Origin: SURF-32 sp964648365
GTDB lineage: Bacteria > Planctomycetota > Phycisphaerae > UBA1845
Assembly (NCBI GenBank): GCA_964648365.1
Contig: CAZYLK010000002.1
Coordinates: 1-64,000, forward strand
DNA length: 64,000 bases
Reading direction: 5' to 3'
The notes below the pieces were generated by a model. The model did no database searches and was not told the origin of the DNA. It saw only the letters and a program-made list of their open reading frames with translations. Of this stretch, positions 9,801 to 18,103 are shown piece by piece. The position numbers and the translations under genes are program-made. How positions within the stretch are numbered: position 1 is the first letter of the stretch; each line of letters opens with the position of its first letter.

Positions 9801-9983
9801 CGCAAGAACGAACTGCTCGACGGCCGCCGCGAGATCCTGTCCGACCGCATCGCCCAGTTGAACATCCTGATCGACAAGAAGCGCCTCCGCCTCGAACGCC
9901 AGTTCCAGGGCCTGGAAACCGCGCTGGCGAATCTGCAACGGCAGCAGACGGCGCTGAACCAGTTGCAGGCAGCGGTGGGGTAG
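6825..9983 (+). CDS. fliD: Flagellar hook-associated protein 2 (FliD, filament cap), unusually long
   Basis: The start at 6825 follows a GAGG purine stretch and gives 1052 residues, more than twice the usual 450-700. The N-terminus (ISAGIGLISGINTADLIDQL) is the FliD_N signature for the coiled-coil leg of the filament cap. The C-terminal about 250 residues have the FliD_C pattern (FVDDYNDLQGDID, FGDSTVSIIRGRLH, then a C-terminal coiled coil). The centre carries at least four flagellin/hook IN-type repeats, each with a LNGGxGV turn, an IRITDRSG strand pair and a VDDVVRAIN helix, near 7250, 7765, 8380 and 8740, plus a degenerate one near 7605. It should be exported by the flagellar apparatus and cap the filament. 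No other flagellar gene is nearby. Confidence 0.93.
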   Translation: MSGISAGIGLISGINTADLIDQLIAIERRPVDQLTKRMTQVDGVKAAFAKITARLLAMRNTGVRFTQDNFFSVVTGSSSNEDALGVVAASGAPPGTYTFRVHQLASNHQMVSRTFADADRSPVGAGTLSFETARARVNSGTSLDTLNGGAGVRRGVIRITDRSGATADVDLSFALTVDDVVRAINETEGIDVRARVTSLNENGVTGDRIVIEDLTGAGESNLIVADIGGGFTARDLGIRADAAAARIDGTDLVRLTESTALSRLNDGNGVDRFINTIGDDFTFAVDDDGNGSIDRRIGVSLAGDLARNTNRRLEELNGGAGVRLGVVRITDRTGKSVEVNLAEEENGAPVVRTVADAVERINTAAAEAGVKVRATVISSHLQIIDETNVEGEGAQNLKVEDVSGHAAADLGIDGNVENDVISGKDIYRIETLGDVLRAIQYAEGNEDGAVSARIADGGNGLVLETSLLRGRVTVEAGEIGAARSNAAYDLGFIREEPFDAFDPIETRDLVSGLNTTLLSTLNGGRGIEQLGILEFTDRSGQTAQVDLTGANTLGDVVDMINQQLAAAGVGLAAAVNDTGNGLQFTDSTGAEGDIRVSDRPGSTAAADLGIAGVFSETDVAAGGNLQKQYIARSTKLSTLNGGSGVGEGEFRITTSDGKVASVNLTSNVTTIGQVIDRINAAGVGSLTARINDTGDGILIEDIAGGEAAMRVDNVGNGTVATKLRLAGATRTDDDPKQIDGSFEIRIEADANDTLNDIRDKINAAGAGVSAAVVSTGGSFSLTLASDVTGRTGEMVIDAGGLDLGLRTMARAQDALVTFGGESNAAVLLSHSSNTIENVVEGVTLNLLDTSDEDIVVTVAQDIDGIVEAVRSFVDDYNDLQGDIDDQTRFDPETFAKGALFGDSTVSIIRGRLHTAISSQFEAGVGAFQRLHAIGIRVGANNRLEFNEETFRNAYEDNPEQVEQLFLTDDTGFGDVIVETLDGLTDDFDGVITRKNELLDGRREILSDRIAQLNILIDKKRLRLERQFQGLETALANLQRQQTALNQLQAAVG

Positions 9984-9988
9984 CGGCG

Positions 9989-10600
9989 CTAGACGGTACC
10001 GGGCAGGCGCTTCTCCAGTTCGCGGCACAGCTTGTCAAATGACGGGCTGAACCGCCGGCAGGCCGACAGGTCCATCGAACGGGTCAGCTTCGGTTGGTCG
10101 ACGGTCTCGCTGTAATGGCCCCGGAACCATCGCTTGACCCAGCCTTTCCCGTGCCCGACCGCCTCCGGATTCGTCGCCGCGATCTGATCCGTCGGCAAGT
10201 CGAAGTAAGACTGAAGCGATGCCACCGCGGCGACGAACCACGTTTCGTACTCCGTGTTCGCGACGATGCACGCAATGTCGAGGTCAGCGGCGTGCGACCT
10301 GGCGCTGCCCAGGAGGCGCGGTGCAAGTTCACACGGCGGATCCGCATCGGCGTCCACGAGGATCAGAACGAGTGTCGGATCCCGGTTTGGGTTGAGATGC
10401 GTGATGTTATTTCGGGCCATCCCGACGACGCGGCGCATCTCATCGTCCCGTACAATCTTGTGGCGCGAGCACCTGATCGGGCGCACGACGTCAACATACT
10501 CCCCACCAACGACTTCACGCCACACACGATCGAGCAGGATGCGAACGGACGCGAACTCTCCATGACCCTCCACGATCGGCGCAACAAGCAGGCGGCTCAT
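9989..10600 (-). CDS. DUF4276-family TOPRIM-like protein, partner of the ATPase at 10597-11865
   Basis: The 203-residue protein starts PIVEGHGE (Glu about residue 11) and has a hydrophobic strand ending VDADAD (residues 82-87). These are the conserved Glu and DxDxD acidic motifs of TOPRIM folds, which bind Mg2+ in OLD-family nucleases, topoisomerases and primases. A later NTEYETWF motif is characteristic of DUF4276. Its ATG overlaps the ATPase stop by 4 nt (ATGA), so the two are coupled. AAA-ATPase plus TOPRIM pairs are known in OLD and PARIS-type anti-phage systems, and this is a plausible relative. Nuclease activity and a defence role are inferred. Confidence 0.78.
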   Translation of the reverse strand: MSRLLVAPIVEGHGEFASVRILLDRVWREVVGGEYVDVVRPIRCSRHKIVRDDEMRRVVGMARNNITHLNPNRDPTLVLILVDADADPPCELAPRLLGSARSHAADLDIACIVANTEYETWFVAAVASLQSYFDLPTDQIAATNPEAVGHGKGWVKRWFRGHYSETVDQPKLTRSMDLSACRRFSPSFDKLCRELEKRLPGTV

Positions 10601-11865
10601 GCCGCTCCCTCGTCATCGTCGAACAGGCTCATCTGCTCGGTTCGAGCCAGATGCTCATGATCGGGTGCGAGCTGGTTCATCCTGAGAAGGTCACCCGCGT
10701 TGTAAAGATGCTGATCGATTGTCGCCCGATTGGCGGCATCGACCGGGGCAATGTCTGTGCGCCCCTGGTCCGCTCGTACGACGAGCAGTGCGTCGGCGTC
10801 CATGTTGACGCTTTCAAGCAGGTCCGGGCTATGGCTGGCAACCAGCACCTGCGTGTGATTCGTTGCCTCCCGTAATGCATCCATCAGCGCCCCCGCAGCA
10901 GCCGGGTGGAGTGCCGTTTCCGGCTCCTCCAGGGCTACCAGTCGGACGGCGCTTTGCCTGTTGGCAAGCTGGGTGACCGCGACCAGGTTCCCCAGCGCCC
11001 GCAGCGTGCCGTCCGACATGCTGTTGGCGTAGAACCGCCATGCGTGCCTTGATCCGATGACCGTTTGCCGGAACTCCAGCGTCTCGCGCGGCCCCAGCGC
11101 CACGCGCTCGACCTCCTCGATACCCGGCACGATGGTCCTGAGATACTCGTTGATCCTCACGACGAGTGCCGAATTGTCGTTGCTCAGTCGACCGATGACG
11201 CTGGCAATGTTGCCCCCGTCGCGATGGAGAAGTTCGCCCGCGTCCGGCGCCTGCGGCTCCTTCATGGTGTCGGGATTGAGGTTGTAGAACCCCATGGAAC
11301 TCAGTGCGTCGTACACCGGCCGAAACTTCGGCAACCCCGCGGCCGTCACCAGGTAGAGGCGATCGCGGGCTACGGGGGGGGATTGGACAAGCCCGCTGAC
11401 CTCAGGCTCGCCATCGTCCGTAAGCCGCACCTTGTACTCGGCCTCGCGCTCGCCGTTGGCCTTGGTTACTTCCAACCACTCGCGCTTGACCGCAAAGCCA
11501 CCCCGCGCCCGTGCGGCAATTTCGAAGCGGTAGCGCGCGACGCGTGCCTCGGGCACGTTGATCAGCAGGTCGATCGCGAAGTTCCGCGGGTGGCCGGTAC
11601 TCTTTCGCCGGACAGCATCGATTCCGCCGCGGGACTTGATCGCGTGGTCGAGTGACGTCTGCAGACTATCGGCGACAAATCGAAGTGCGTCGAGGAAGTT
11701 GCTCTTCCCCGCGCCGTTGCGTCCAACCAAGACCGTCAGCGGACGAAACGTGACGTCACACCGATCGATGCTCTTGTAATTGCTGACGCGGACGCGCTCC
11801 AGGAACGGCTGCCGAGGCAGTGTGGTGAGCGCATTAACGGAAGGCCGCTGTGGCATGGAGGCCAT
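10597..11865 (-). CDS. SMC/ABC-type AAA ATPase (AAA_21-like), probable defence or repair ATPase
   Basis: The 422-residue protein has all ABC-ATPase motifs: Walker A GRNGAGKS (48-55), a signature-like SMSDGTLR (282-289), Walker B RLVALEEPE (308-316) and an H-loop ASHS (343-346). The N-terminal FLERVRVSNYKSIDRCDVTF is typical of RecF/OLD-like ATPases. There is no fused nuclease domain; the nuclease-like function appears to be supplied by the coupled DUF4276 gene. A TATAAT on the minus strand (11869-11864) overlaps the first ATG, so the second in-frame ATG at 11856 (MPQRPS) may be the real, nearly leaderless start. Confidence 0.85.
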   Translation of the reverse strand: MASMPQRPSVNALTTLPRQPFLERVRVSNYKSIDRCDVTFRPLTVLVGRNGAGKSNFLDALRFVADSLQTSLDHAIKSRGGIDAVRRKSTGHPRNFAIDLLINVPEARVARYRFEIAARARGGFAVKREWLEVTKANGEREAEYKVRLTDDGEPEVSGLVQSPPVARDRLYLVTAAGLPKFRPVYDALSSMGFYNLNPDTMKEPQAPDAGELLHRDGGNIASVIGRLSNDNSALVVRINEYLRTIVPGIEEVERVALGPRETLEFRQTVIGSRHAWRFYANSMSDGTLRALGNLVAVTQLANRQSAVRLVALEEPETALHPAAAGALMDALREATNHTQVLVASHSPDLLESVNMDADALLVVRADQGRTDIAPVDAANRATIDQHLYNAGDLLRMNQLAPDHEHLARTEQMSLFDDDEGAA

Positions 11866-11890
11866 TATACGCCGGAAACAGACGAAGCAA
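11864..11890 (-). promoter_or_regulatory. Possible promoter overlapping the ATPase start codon
   Basis: On the minus strand a perfect TATAAT (11869-11864) overlaps the first ATG of the ATPase, with a TTGCTT at 11890-11885 upstream (15-nt spacer). Transcription from it would begin near 11857, next to the in-frame ATG at 11856, implying a leaderless message. The short spacer keeps confidence low. Confidence 0.3.
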
Positions 11891-11955
11891 CGCGCGCATT
11901 CGCGATCACTCCGACGTCAATCTCAAGCAACTTCACTCGTCATCGGCAGCGTGAC

Positions 11956-13779
11956 CTACCGCCGAACCTCCTCCTCCGCATCCTCTTCGACGGCCGCTTC
12001 CTCCTGTCCCTCCGCCTCCGCCTCTTCGCCCTGCCCCTCGTCCAGCACGCCCGCCTGCGGCACGCGCCCGGACGGGCAGACGACCACCGTTCGGGCGACG
12101 ATGTCGCCCACGCGCTGCCGATTGACCGTCATCACCACCAGGATCAGCATCGGCGGCAATTGCAGATCCACCAGACGCAGCAGGTTTCGCAGCAGCACGG
12201 CCTTGGCGCCCGGCCGCGCGCCCTCCGGGCCGGCCACGTGCAGACCCAGCAGTCGCTTCCCCGGCGTCGCCGACATCGCCAGCTCAAACACGAAGCCGTA
12301 GATCGCCACCGCCAGGCCGACAAACAGCAGCAGTTGGACCTTGCCCCCCACGTCGGACCGCGTGCGCTCCCATACCGCTTCCATCCAGGCGCCGGTCACG
12401 GGTTGGCCCGACGCCAGCAGCGCCAGATACCCCCCCCCGGCCAGCAGCGCCGCGTCGATGACGAACGCCGACAGCCGCGCTGACAGCGGCGCCAGCGTCA
12501 GCGTGACCGGCAGTGGCATGGCCGCGGCCACGCTGTCATGCCGCCGGAAGAGCACCACGATAATCGCCAGTGCCAGCAGCCCGAACTCGATGACGCGGCT
12601 GAGCCAGACCCGCACCATCGCGTAGGGCGCCGTCACGAAGACCTGCACCGGCTGAAAACCCGCCGCCAGCGTGCCCGTCGCCGACGACCAGGCTGCCGTC
12701 TGAACCTGCCCCTGCTCGTCGATTGCGCCGATCATCACCAGTTCCGGCAACAGCACACCCCGCAGATCGGCCGACTCGATCGCGGCGGGCGCCTCCAGAG
12801 GCATCGACACCCCTTCGACCCACGCGCCGCCATCGAGCGTCAACGTCCGCAGCGTGCGTCCGTCAGCGGCGCCGCCCGTCACCAGCAGTGCCGCGGCGCC
12901 GTGCGTCACGCCCGCCACGAGCACCCGCTCGTCGTCGCCCAGATGCACGCTCGGCAACGATGTCCACCCGTCAGCTGCGCCCTGACTGAGGACGGTTCGC
13001 CACTCACCGACCGCCTCCGCGTCGAATCCGGCAACGACGCTGTCGCCGTCCACGATCAGGAAGCACGCATCTGCCACGTCCGCCGTGAAGTCGGCCGGCA
13101 TCGCCCGGTCCGTGGACCAGTAAAGCCCGTCGTAACGGGCGAGCACGAACTCCGTTTCGTACACCCGTTGCGGTGGCGGCTCGATGCCGGCCTCGCCGTC
13201 AGCCACCGGCTCCGCGGGCTGGCGACGGGCGGCCGCCTCGTCGATCTTCTGGGCGACGGTCCGCTTGACCACCGCCCACAGCGCCTCGCCCCGGCCGTCT
13301 GACGTCAGGGCGGTGGGCAGCACCTCCGGGTCCGGCAGGTCGACCTCGATCAGGGGCACGACGACGCCCTCGCCCGCCGGAACCTCGACCATCGACTGAA
13401 CGAAACTGCGATGCGTCCCACTCTGAAAAAAGACGTGAAGGCGATCCTCGCGCGCGGCCGCCAGACGAATCGTGTCGGCCAGGGCGCCCACGGGCAGCCG
13501 CCGGAATCGACGGGCGTGCGTCGCGTGCAGGTCCATCACCGCCAGCCGCGTCTCGCCCGAAGCCTCGGCGGTCGGCGGCACGATCTGACAGACCCAGACC
13601 GCGTCCGGACCGGCCGCCATCCAGAAGTTCCCCCCCTGTTCCGCACGGGCGGCCACGGAACAGATCACAAGAACGGCGCATGCACGCGGAAGACTGAACG
13701 ACAAGATCAATCCCTTACTCCGTAGCCGCCGGCCCGCCCGCGCTCGACGGTCGTCCAGCGCCGCGGCCCGCTCGATCAC
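11956..13779 (-). CDS. RDD-family membrane protein with a large extracytoplasmic N-terminal region
   Basis: The 607-residue protein has an N-terminal signal-like hydrophobic stretch (about residues 30-45, ending AARAEQ). About 330 residues that look like all-beta, propeller-type sequence follow, then a transmembrane helix near 390. The C-terminus is an RDD domain with ARLSAFVIDAALL (Arg and Asp pair), ATPGKRLLGLHV and RNLLRLVD. It ends in a Glu-rich acidic tail. RDD proteins are poorly defined membrane proteins, some linked to ion or solute transport. The ATG overlaps the stop of the lipoprotein gene upstream by 4 nt, so the two are coupled. Specific function unknown. Confidence 0.8.
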   Translation of the reverse strand: MIERAAALDDRRARAGRRLRSKGLILSFSLPRACAVLVICSVAARAEQGGNFWMAAGPDAVWVCQIVPPTAEASGETRLAVMDLHATHARRFRRLPVGALADTIRLAAAREDRLHVFFQSGTHRSFVQSMVEVPAGEGVVVPLIEVDLPDPEVLPTALTSDGRGEALWAVVKRTVAQKIDEAAARRQPAEPVADGEAGIEPPPQRVYETEFVLARYDGLYWSTDRAMPADFTADVADACFLIVDGDSVVAGFDAEAVGEWRTVLSQGAADGWTSLPSVHLGDDERVLVAGVTHGAAALLVTGGAADGRTLRTLTLDGGAWVEGVSMPLEAPAAIESADLRGVLLPELVMIGAIDEQGQVQTAAWSSATGTLAAGFQPVQVFVTAPYAMVRVWLSRVIEFGLLALAIIVVLFRRHDSVAAAMPLPVTLTLAPLSARLSAFVIDAALLAGGGYLALLASGQPVTGAWMEAVWERTRSDVGGKVQLLLFVGLAVAIYGFVFELAMSATPGKRLLGLHVAGPEGARPGAKAVLLRNLLRLVDLQLPPMLILVVMTVNRQRVGDIVARTVVVCPSGRVPQAGVLDEGQGEEAEAEGQEEAAVEEDAEEEVRR

Positions 13780-14729
13780 GGCTCATCGATGAAAGCCTGT
13801 TCGAACGTGACCCCTCGGCGGTGCGGCGGGGTGAACTGCGGCCCGTCCGGTCGCACCATCGGCACCGCGCGCCAGTTCGAGATGTCGAACTCCATCCGGG
13901 CGCCCCGACCCGGCCACATCACCTCGATCCGCGTCGCCAGCAGAGGCCCGCCGTCCTCCATAGCCTTGTACTCGCTCAACAGCGAAGCGAACTCGATGCG
14001 ACCCCAGGCGTCACGGAAGACGATATGGGTCACCAGAAACGGCGGCCGCCGCGACAGCCAATACTCCTTGCGGATCACCGACTCACGCTCCGGAGCGATC
14101 TCGACGAAGATCAACTGCTGATACTCGTCGACGATCCGCTGGACCGGCGCATCGTAAGGGTTTTCCACGTCGAGCGACACCGGGTTGAGCCCGAGCGCCT
14201 CGATCAGCTCGATTGGATTGATGGGCAGATCGCGGTCCCGTCCGGCGATCATCGCGTCGTGCCGCCGGCACCAGTACGCGTCTCCCTGCGGCTTGCTGTG
14301 CATCCAGTAGAAGGCGTCGTTCGAGCCGATCAGGAACTGCGATCCGGCCAGGTCGTCCTTCAGGTCAAGGCTCAGGTATTGCGGTTGCAGGTAGAACAGG
14401 TGCGCCGCCAGGTTGAAATGGCGGCGGCGTCCCTCCGCATCCGTCACGTATCCCCGAACCCGGCCGCGGGCATTTAACGGCGCCTGCACGCGTTCCACGT
14501 TCGCGTTGACCCGCTCGACCGCCACCTGCCGCGGGACAACTTCCGCTACAGGCTCAACTGCTCCCCGCGGCGGACAACCGGTCGTAGCCAGAAGAAGAAG
14601 TGTCGCAATCACAATGCACACCGGAGCCCGCCGAACCCGTACCGGAGCCCGTTGCGTAACTGCGGAACCCGCATCGACAGGGCCACGGTCCACGCGGCCG
14701 ACAATATTGCTCATGCTGAAAGCGCTCAA
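13776..14729 (-). CDS. LolA/LolB-like lipoprotein
   Basis: The 317-residue protein has a hydrophobic segment ending in a lipobox (LLLATTGC, Cys about residue 52) after an unusually long basic N-terminus. The mature part is mostly beta (RVRGYVTDAEGRRRHFNLAA, PQYLSLDLKDD, FYWMHSKPQGDAYW) and has the half-barrel look of LolA/LolB-type lipoprotein carriers or DUF4292-like proteins. It may help move or anchor outer-membrane lipoproteins. It is coupled by ATGA to the RDD gene. A shorter start after residue 30 is possible. The family call is by pattern only. Confidence 0.6.
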   Translation of the reverse strand: MSAFSMSNIVGRVDRGPVDAGSAVTQRAPVRVRRAPVCIVIATLLLLATTGCPPRGAVEPVAEVVPRQVAVERVNANVERVQAPLNARGRVRGYVTDAEGRRRHFNLAAHLFYLQPQYLSLDLKDDLAGSQFLIGSNDAFYWMHSKPQGDAYWCRRHDAMIAGRDRDLPINPIELIEALGLNPVSLDVENPYDAPVQRIVDEYQQLIFVEIAPERESVIRKEYWLSRRPPFLVTHIVFRDAWGRIEFASLLSEYKAMEDGGPLLATRIEVMWPGRGARMEFDISNWRAVPMVRPDGPQFTPPHRRGVTFEQAFIDEP

Positions 14730-14823
14730 CAGGCGTCGCCATCACCGACATCGGCGAACACGTGACTCGTGCCCGCTCCGAATCGTGTTCTCTGCCGAGC
14801 CGCGTGTCAAGCGGAGCGCGAAA

Positions 14824-17559
14824 CTACGGGTCGTCGCTACCATCGTCGGGCGCCGTTGCGTCGCCACGATAGCGCATCAACTCCTGCTCAACGACGCCGA
14901 AGAGCGACTCCTGCGGAGGAAGGGTCTGCAGAAGTCGTTCCAGCGCGCGGATGGCGAGGTCCGCGTCGCCCGTTTCGTACCAGGCCTGGGCCAGCGTTCG
15001 CTGAACGACCGGATCAACGCCGACCAGCATCTCGGGCACGCCTGCGTCCGGATTGGGTGACACGCGGGCCACCAGAGCCTCCAGACGGCGCCGCGATTCT
15101 GCCGGCGACCGCATCTCCGGCACCGGCGCCCAGAGCAACAGCCGCGCGAAGTGAAGCGTGTCAGCCTGCGACCCGCCTGGCAGATCGCTGAGCGACCGCA
15201 ACAAATCTATCGCCCGTTGCAGGTGTTCCCTTGCAGACTCCGCATCGCCGCGGAGGTGTGCGACATTGGCAAGCGCATTATGGCAGTATCCAAGAATTCG
15301 GCGCCCCGCCAGATCCCCGCCACCGGGGTCGGCAAGCCTGTTCGCGACCTGGACGGCCCGCTCTGCGTCCGCCTGGGCACGCTCGAGTTCACCCGACTTC
15401 GACCAGCGGTAGGCCCGGTTGTAGAGGGCGCCGGCGAGGACGTAGTTCGTATCAGCGTCCTGTGGATCAGCCGCGGACAGTTCCTCGAGGATCGCCACTG
15501 ATTCATCGAGCAGCCGTGTCGTCCCGGCGGCGGCGTCTTCGACGGCGCTGAACGCCAGCGTGCGCAGGACGCGCGCCAGCCGGCGGCGATCGAATCGGTT
15601 TGTCGGATCCAGCTCGACCAGGCGCCGGGCGAGCGTCAGTCCCTCCAGCGCGTACGACTGGTGCTGCGTCGTGTCGCCATGACGGAACGCCAGATCAGTG
15701 AACATCATGTGGAAGTCGTACAGGTGCCGAAGCGCGACCACGTCGTCCGGATTCGCGTCCAGGACCGGTTGGATCAACAACCGTCCGCGCTGCCAGTACG
15801 TAGGGGCCTCGTCGGAGCGGCCGACATTGCACAGCGCCGCCCCCATCCGGGCATAGCTCCAGCAGAGCTGATCGAGGATTCGGCGGCTGTCCGGAAACTC
15901 GGCCGCCAGAACCTCATCTAACTCAAACGCCTGCACATAGAGCGGGAAGGCGGAATCCCAATCGCCACGGGCCTTGGCGAGGTCGCCGATCTTGACGATC
16001 GCCACGGAAACGTCGGCACGAAGATCGGCGTCATCCGGCGCAGCGGCGGAAAGCGACTTGACGATGTCGAGTTCCTCCCGGCGGTAGCCCTCGGCTTCGT
16101 CGATCCTGCCTTCCTCCACTTCGAGGTTGCCGAGCGCGTGAAGTACTTTCGCATACACTCGCAATGCATCGGAATCGCCCGCGAACCCGTCCGCGAACGC
16201 GCGCGCCTGGTGGACAAGCTGTGTGAGCACCTCCCGGCGTTCGTCGGCCGTGCCGGATTGCGGCGTGAGCCGGTCAATGGCGTCGCCCAGCAGCACCTGT
16301 ACCGTCTGCCGCGCAACCTCCCGTTGACGCTCCGTCTCACGCAGCACGGCGCTGACGACGACCAGCGCCGCGATCAGCGTCGCCAGAGTCACGCCCGACG
16401 CCGCGGCCCACACGCGGTGCCGCCGCGCAAGGGTGCGCAGCGTGTAGGCGACCGTCGGTGGCCGCGCTGCGATGGCATCATGCCGCAGGAACCGCTCCAG
16501 ATCGGCGCCGAGTTCTCCGGCGCTCTGATAGCGCCGCCCGGGTTCGCGGGCCATCGCCTTGGCCGCGATAACACGCAGGTCGGCTGGCAACCGGCCGTCC
16601 GGCCGCCTCAATTCGGGCGTCGGGGCATCCGTGGTGCGCCTCACCAACTCGGCGAAGCTGCGGCCGGACACCTCAAACGCCGGCCGCTCGGCGAGCAGTT
16701 CGTACAGAAGCACGCCGAGCGCATAGACGTCGCTGCGCGTGTCCACATGCGCCCCGGTGATCTGCTCCGGACTCATGTATCCGAAGGTGCCGATGATCTG
16801 GCCTTCCACCGTCTGCACGGCCTTGTCGGTCAGCGGCGTCGTGATCGCGCGGGCCACGCCAAAGTCGATGACCTTGACCACGGGGCGGCCGTCGCGCTCG
16901 GTAACGCGGACATTGGAAGGCTTCAGGTCGCGATGGATCACGCCGTTCTGGTGGGCATGTTGCACCGCGCCGCTGACGTCGATCATCAGCCGAATCCGCC
17001 CCTCATCGTCCAGCTTGTGCCCGCGCGCGTATTCGGTGATCGACGGGCCGGGAACGTACTCCATTACGAACCACGGGCGACCGTCGGGCAGGCTACCGGC
17101 GTCGTAGATAGACGCCACGTTCGGATGGCGCATCCGCGCCAGGGCCTGCCGCTCCAAATCGAACCGGGCCAGCACGGCTTCCGCCTGAACGTCTTCACGA
17201 ATGACCTTGACCGCAACCTGCCGGTGAATGGGCGACGACTGTTTGGCAAGGTAGACGCGGGCAAAGATGCTTTCGCCGATGCACGTGATGATGGTGTAGG
17301 GCCCGACCTGATCCAGCGCCGCCTCGATCCGAGGTGCATCCAGGGCAGAGAGCGCCACGCCGCGAACCAGAAGGCCGAAGCCGTTGTCATCGATCGGACC
17401 GTTGTCGCGCTCGGCGGCGCGCAGCAGCCGCATCGCCTCGTCGAACAGCGCGCGCTCGCCATCGACTGCGGCCCGCAGGAACGCCTCCCGCGCGGACGGA
17501 GGCTGCTGCAGCGCGGCTTCGACCAGGTCCACCAGCCGAGTGTATTCATCCGCCGTCAT
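14824..17559 (-). CDS. Transmembrane Ser/Thr protein kinase with TPR-rich C-terminal region
   Basis: The 911-residue protein has a Hanks-type kinase domain at about residues 85-360: VAVKVI (Lys118), HRDLKPSN (209-216), DFGVA (232-236) and GTFGYMSPE (257-265). A membrane helix covers 384-406. About 500 residues of helical, TPR-like repeats follow (for example ALGNLEVEEGRIDEAEGYRR). The catalytic residues are present, but the glycine-rich loop is degenerate: IGESIFARV, with Ser and Ala where Gly is usual. The start overlaps the ECF sigma gene by 14 nt, so kinase and sigma factor are probably made together; the kinase may control that sigma factor. Confidence 0.88.
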   Translation of the reverse strand: MTADEYTRLVDLVEAALQQPPSAREAFLRAAVDGERALFDEAMRLLRAAERDNGPIDDNGFGLLVRGVALSALDAPRIEAALDQVGPYTIITCIGESIFARVYLAKQSSPIHRQVAVKVIREDVQAEAVLARFDLERQALARMRHPNVASIYDAGSLPDGRPWFVMEYVPGPSITEYARGHKLDDEGRIRLMIDVSGAVQHAHQNGVIHRDLKPSNVRVTERDGRPVVKVIDFGVARAITTPLTDKAVQTVEGQIIGTFGYMSPEQITGAHVDTRSDVYALGVLLYELLAERPAFEVSGRSFAELVRRTTDAPTPELRRPDGRLPADLRVIAAKAMAREPGRRYQSAGELGADLERFLRHDAIAARPPTVAYTLRTLARRHRVWAAASGVTLATLIAALVVVSAVLRETERQREVARQTVQVLLGDAIDRLTPQSGTADERREVLTQLVHQARAFADGFAGDSDALRVYAKVLHALGNLEVEEGRIDEAEGYRREELDIVKSLSAAAPDDADLRADVSVAIVKIGDLAKARGDWDSAFPLYVQAFELDEVLAAEFPDSRRILDQLCWSYARMGAALCNVGRSDEAPTYWQRGRLLIQPVLDANPDDVVALRHLYDFHMMFTDLAFRHGDTTQHQSYALEGLTLARRLVELDPTNRFDRRRLARVLRTLAFSAVEDAAAGTTRLLDESVAILEELSAADPQDADTNYVLAGALYNRAYRWSKSGELERAQADAERAVQVANRLADPGGGDLAGRRILGYCHNALANVAHLRGDAESAREHLQRAIDLLRSLSDLPGGSQADTLHFARLLLWAPVPEMRSPAESRRRLEALVARVSPNPDAGVPEMLVGVDPVVQRTLAQAWYETGDADLAIRALERLLQTLPPQESLFGVVEQELMRYRGDATAPDDGSDDP

Positions 17560-18103
17560 GCCGTTCGCCGTCCGACAAGCGCGCGTTCAGCCACGTCCTG
17601 GCTTTGCCCCAGTCCGCTCGCACGGTGCGGTCGCTGACGCCCAGAACCTCCGCGATCTCGACCTCGGACATGCCGGCGAAGTAGCGCATCTCAACGACCT
17701 GCGCATGACGGGGATTGAGTCTTCCCAGTTCCTCCAAGGCCTCGTGCAGCGCCAGGATCTCCAGGTCCGGGCCGCGGACACCCGGGTCCGCGTCGTCACA
17801 CGACACGCGCTGCAGGCCGCCGCCCCGCTTCTGCCTGCGCCGGCCACGAGCGTGGTCCACCAGCACGCGCCGCACACACCCCGCGGCGCACGCCAGGAAA
17901 TGCGCCCGGTCATTCCAGGTAAGCGTCTTTCCGCCGCACAAGCGGAGAAAAACCTCATGCACCACGGCCGTGGGCTGAAGCGTGTGACCGGGAGCCTCCA
18001 TGCCCATCTGCACGGCGCAAATGTGCCGTAACTCGTTGTACAGCAGCGAGGTAAACTCATCCTGGCCCGAGCGGGCCGCTGGCTGTGATTCGGCCGGAAC
18101 CAT
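17546..18103 (-). CDS. ECF-type RNA polymerase sigma factor
   Basis: From the ATG at 18103 the product is 185 residues. The region-2 part has LLYNELRHICAVQM and QPTAVVHEVFLRL; the region-4 part has NPRHAQVVEMRYFAGMSEVE and a helix-turn-helix EIAEVLGVSDRTVRADWGKA. This matches the ECF subgroup common in planctomycetes and acidobacteria next to protein kinases. The open frame extends to 18427, but the extra 108 residues have no sigma-like sequence. Its 3' end overlaps the kinase gene, suggesting that kinase signalling feeds into this sigma factor. Confidence 0.88.
   Translation of the reverse strand: MVPAESQPAARSGQDEFTSLLYNELRHICAVQMGMEAPGHTLQPTAVVHEVFLRLCGGKTLTWNDRAHFLACAAGCVRRVLVDHARGRRRQKRGGGLQRVSCDDADPGVRGPDLEILALHEALEELGRLNPRHAQVVEMRYFAGMSEVEIAEVLGVSDRTVRADWGKARTWLNARLSDGERHDGG

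Noticed and set aside
16138..17637. Plus-strand open frame of 499 codons
   Set aside because: Antisense to the kinase domain with intact HRD and DFG motifs; no domain of its own.
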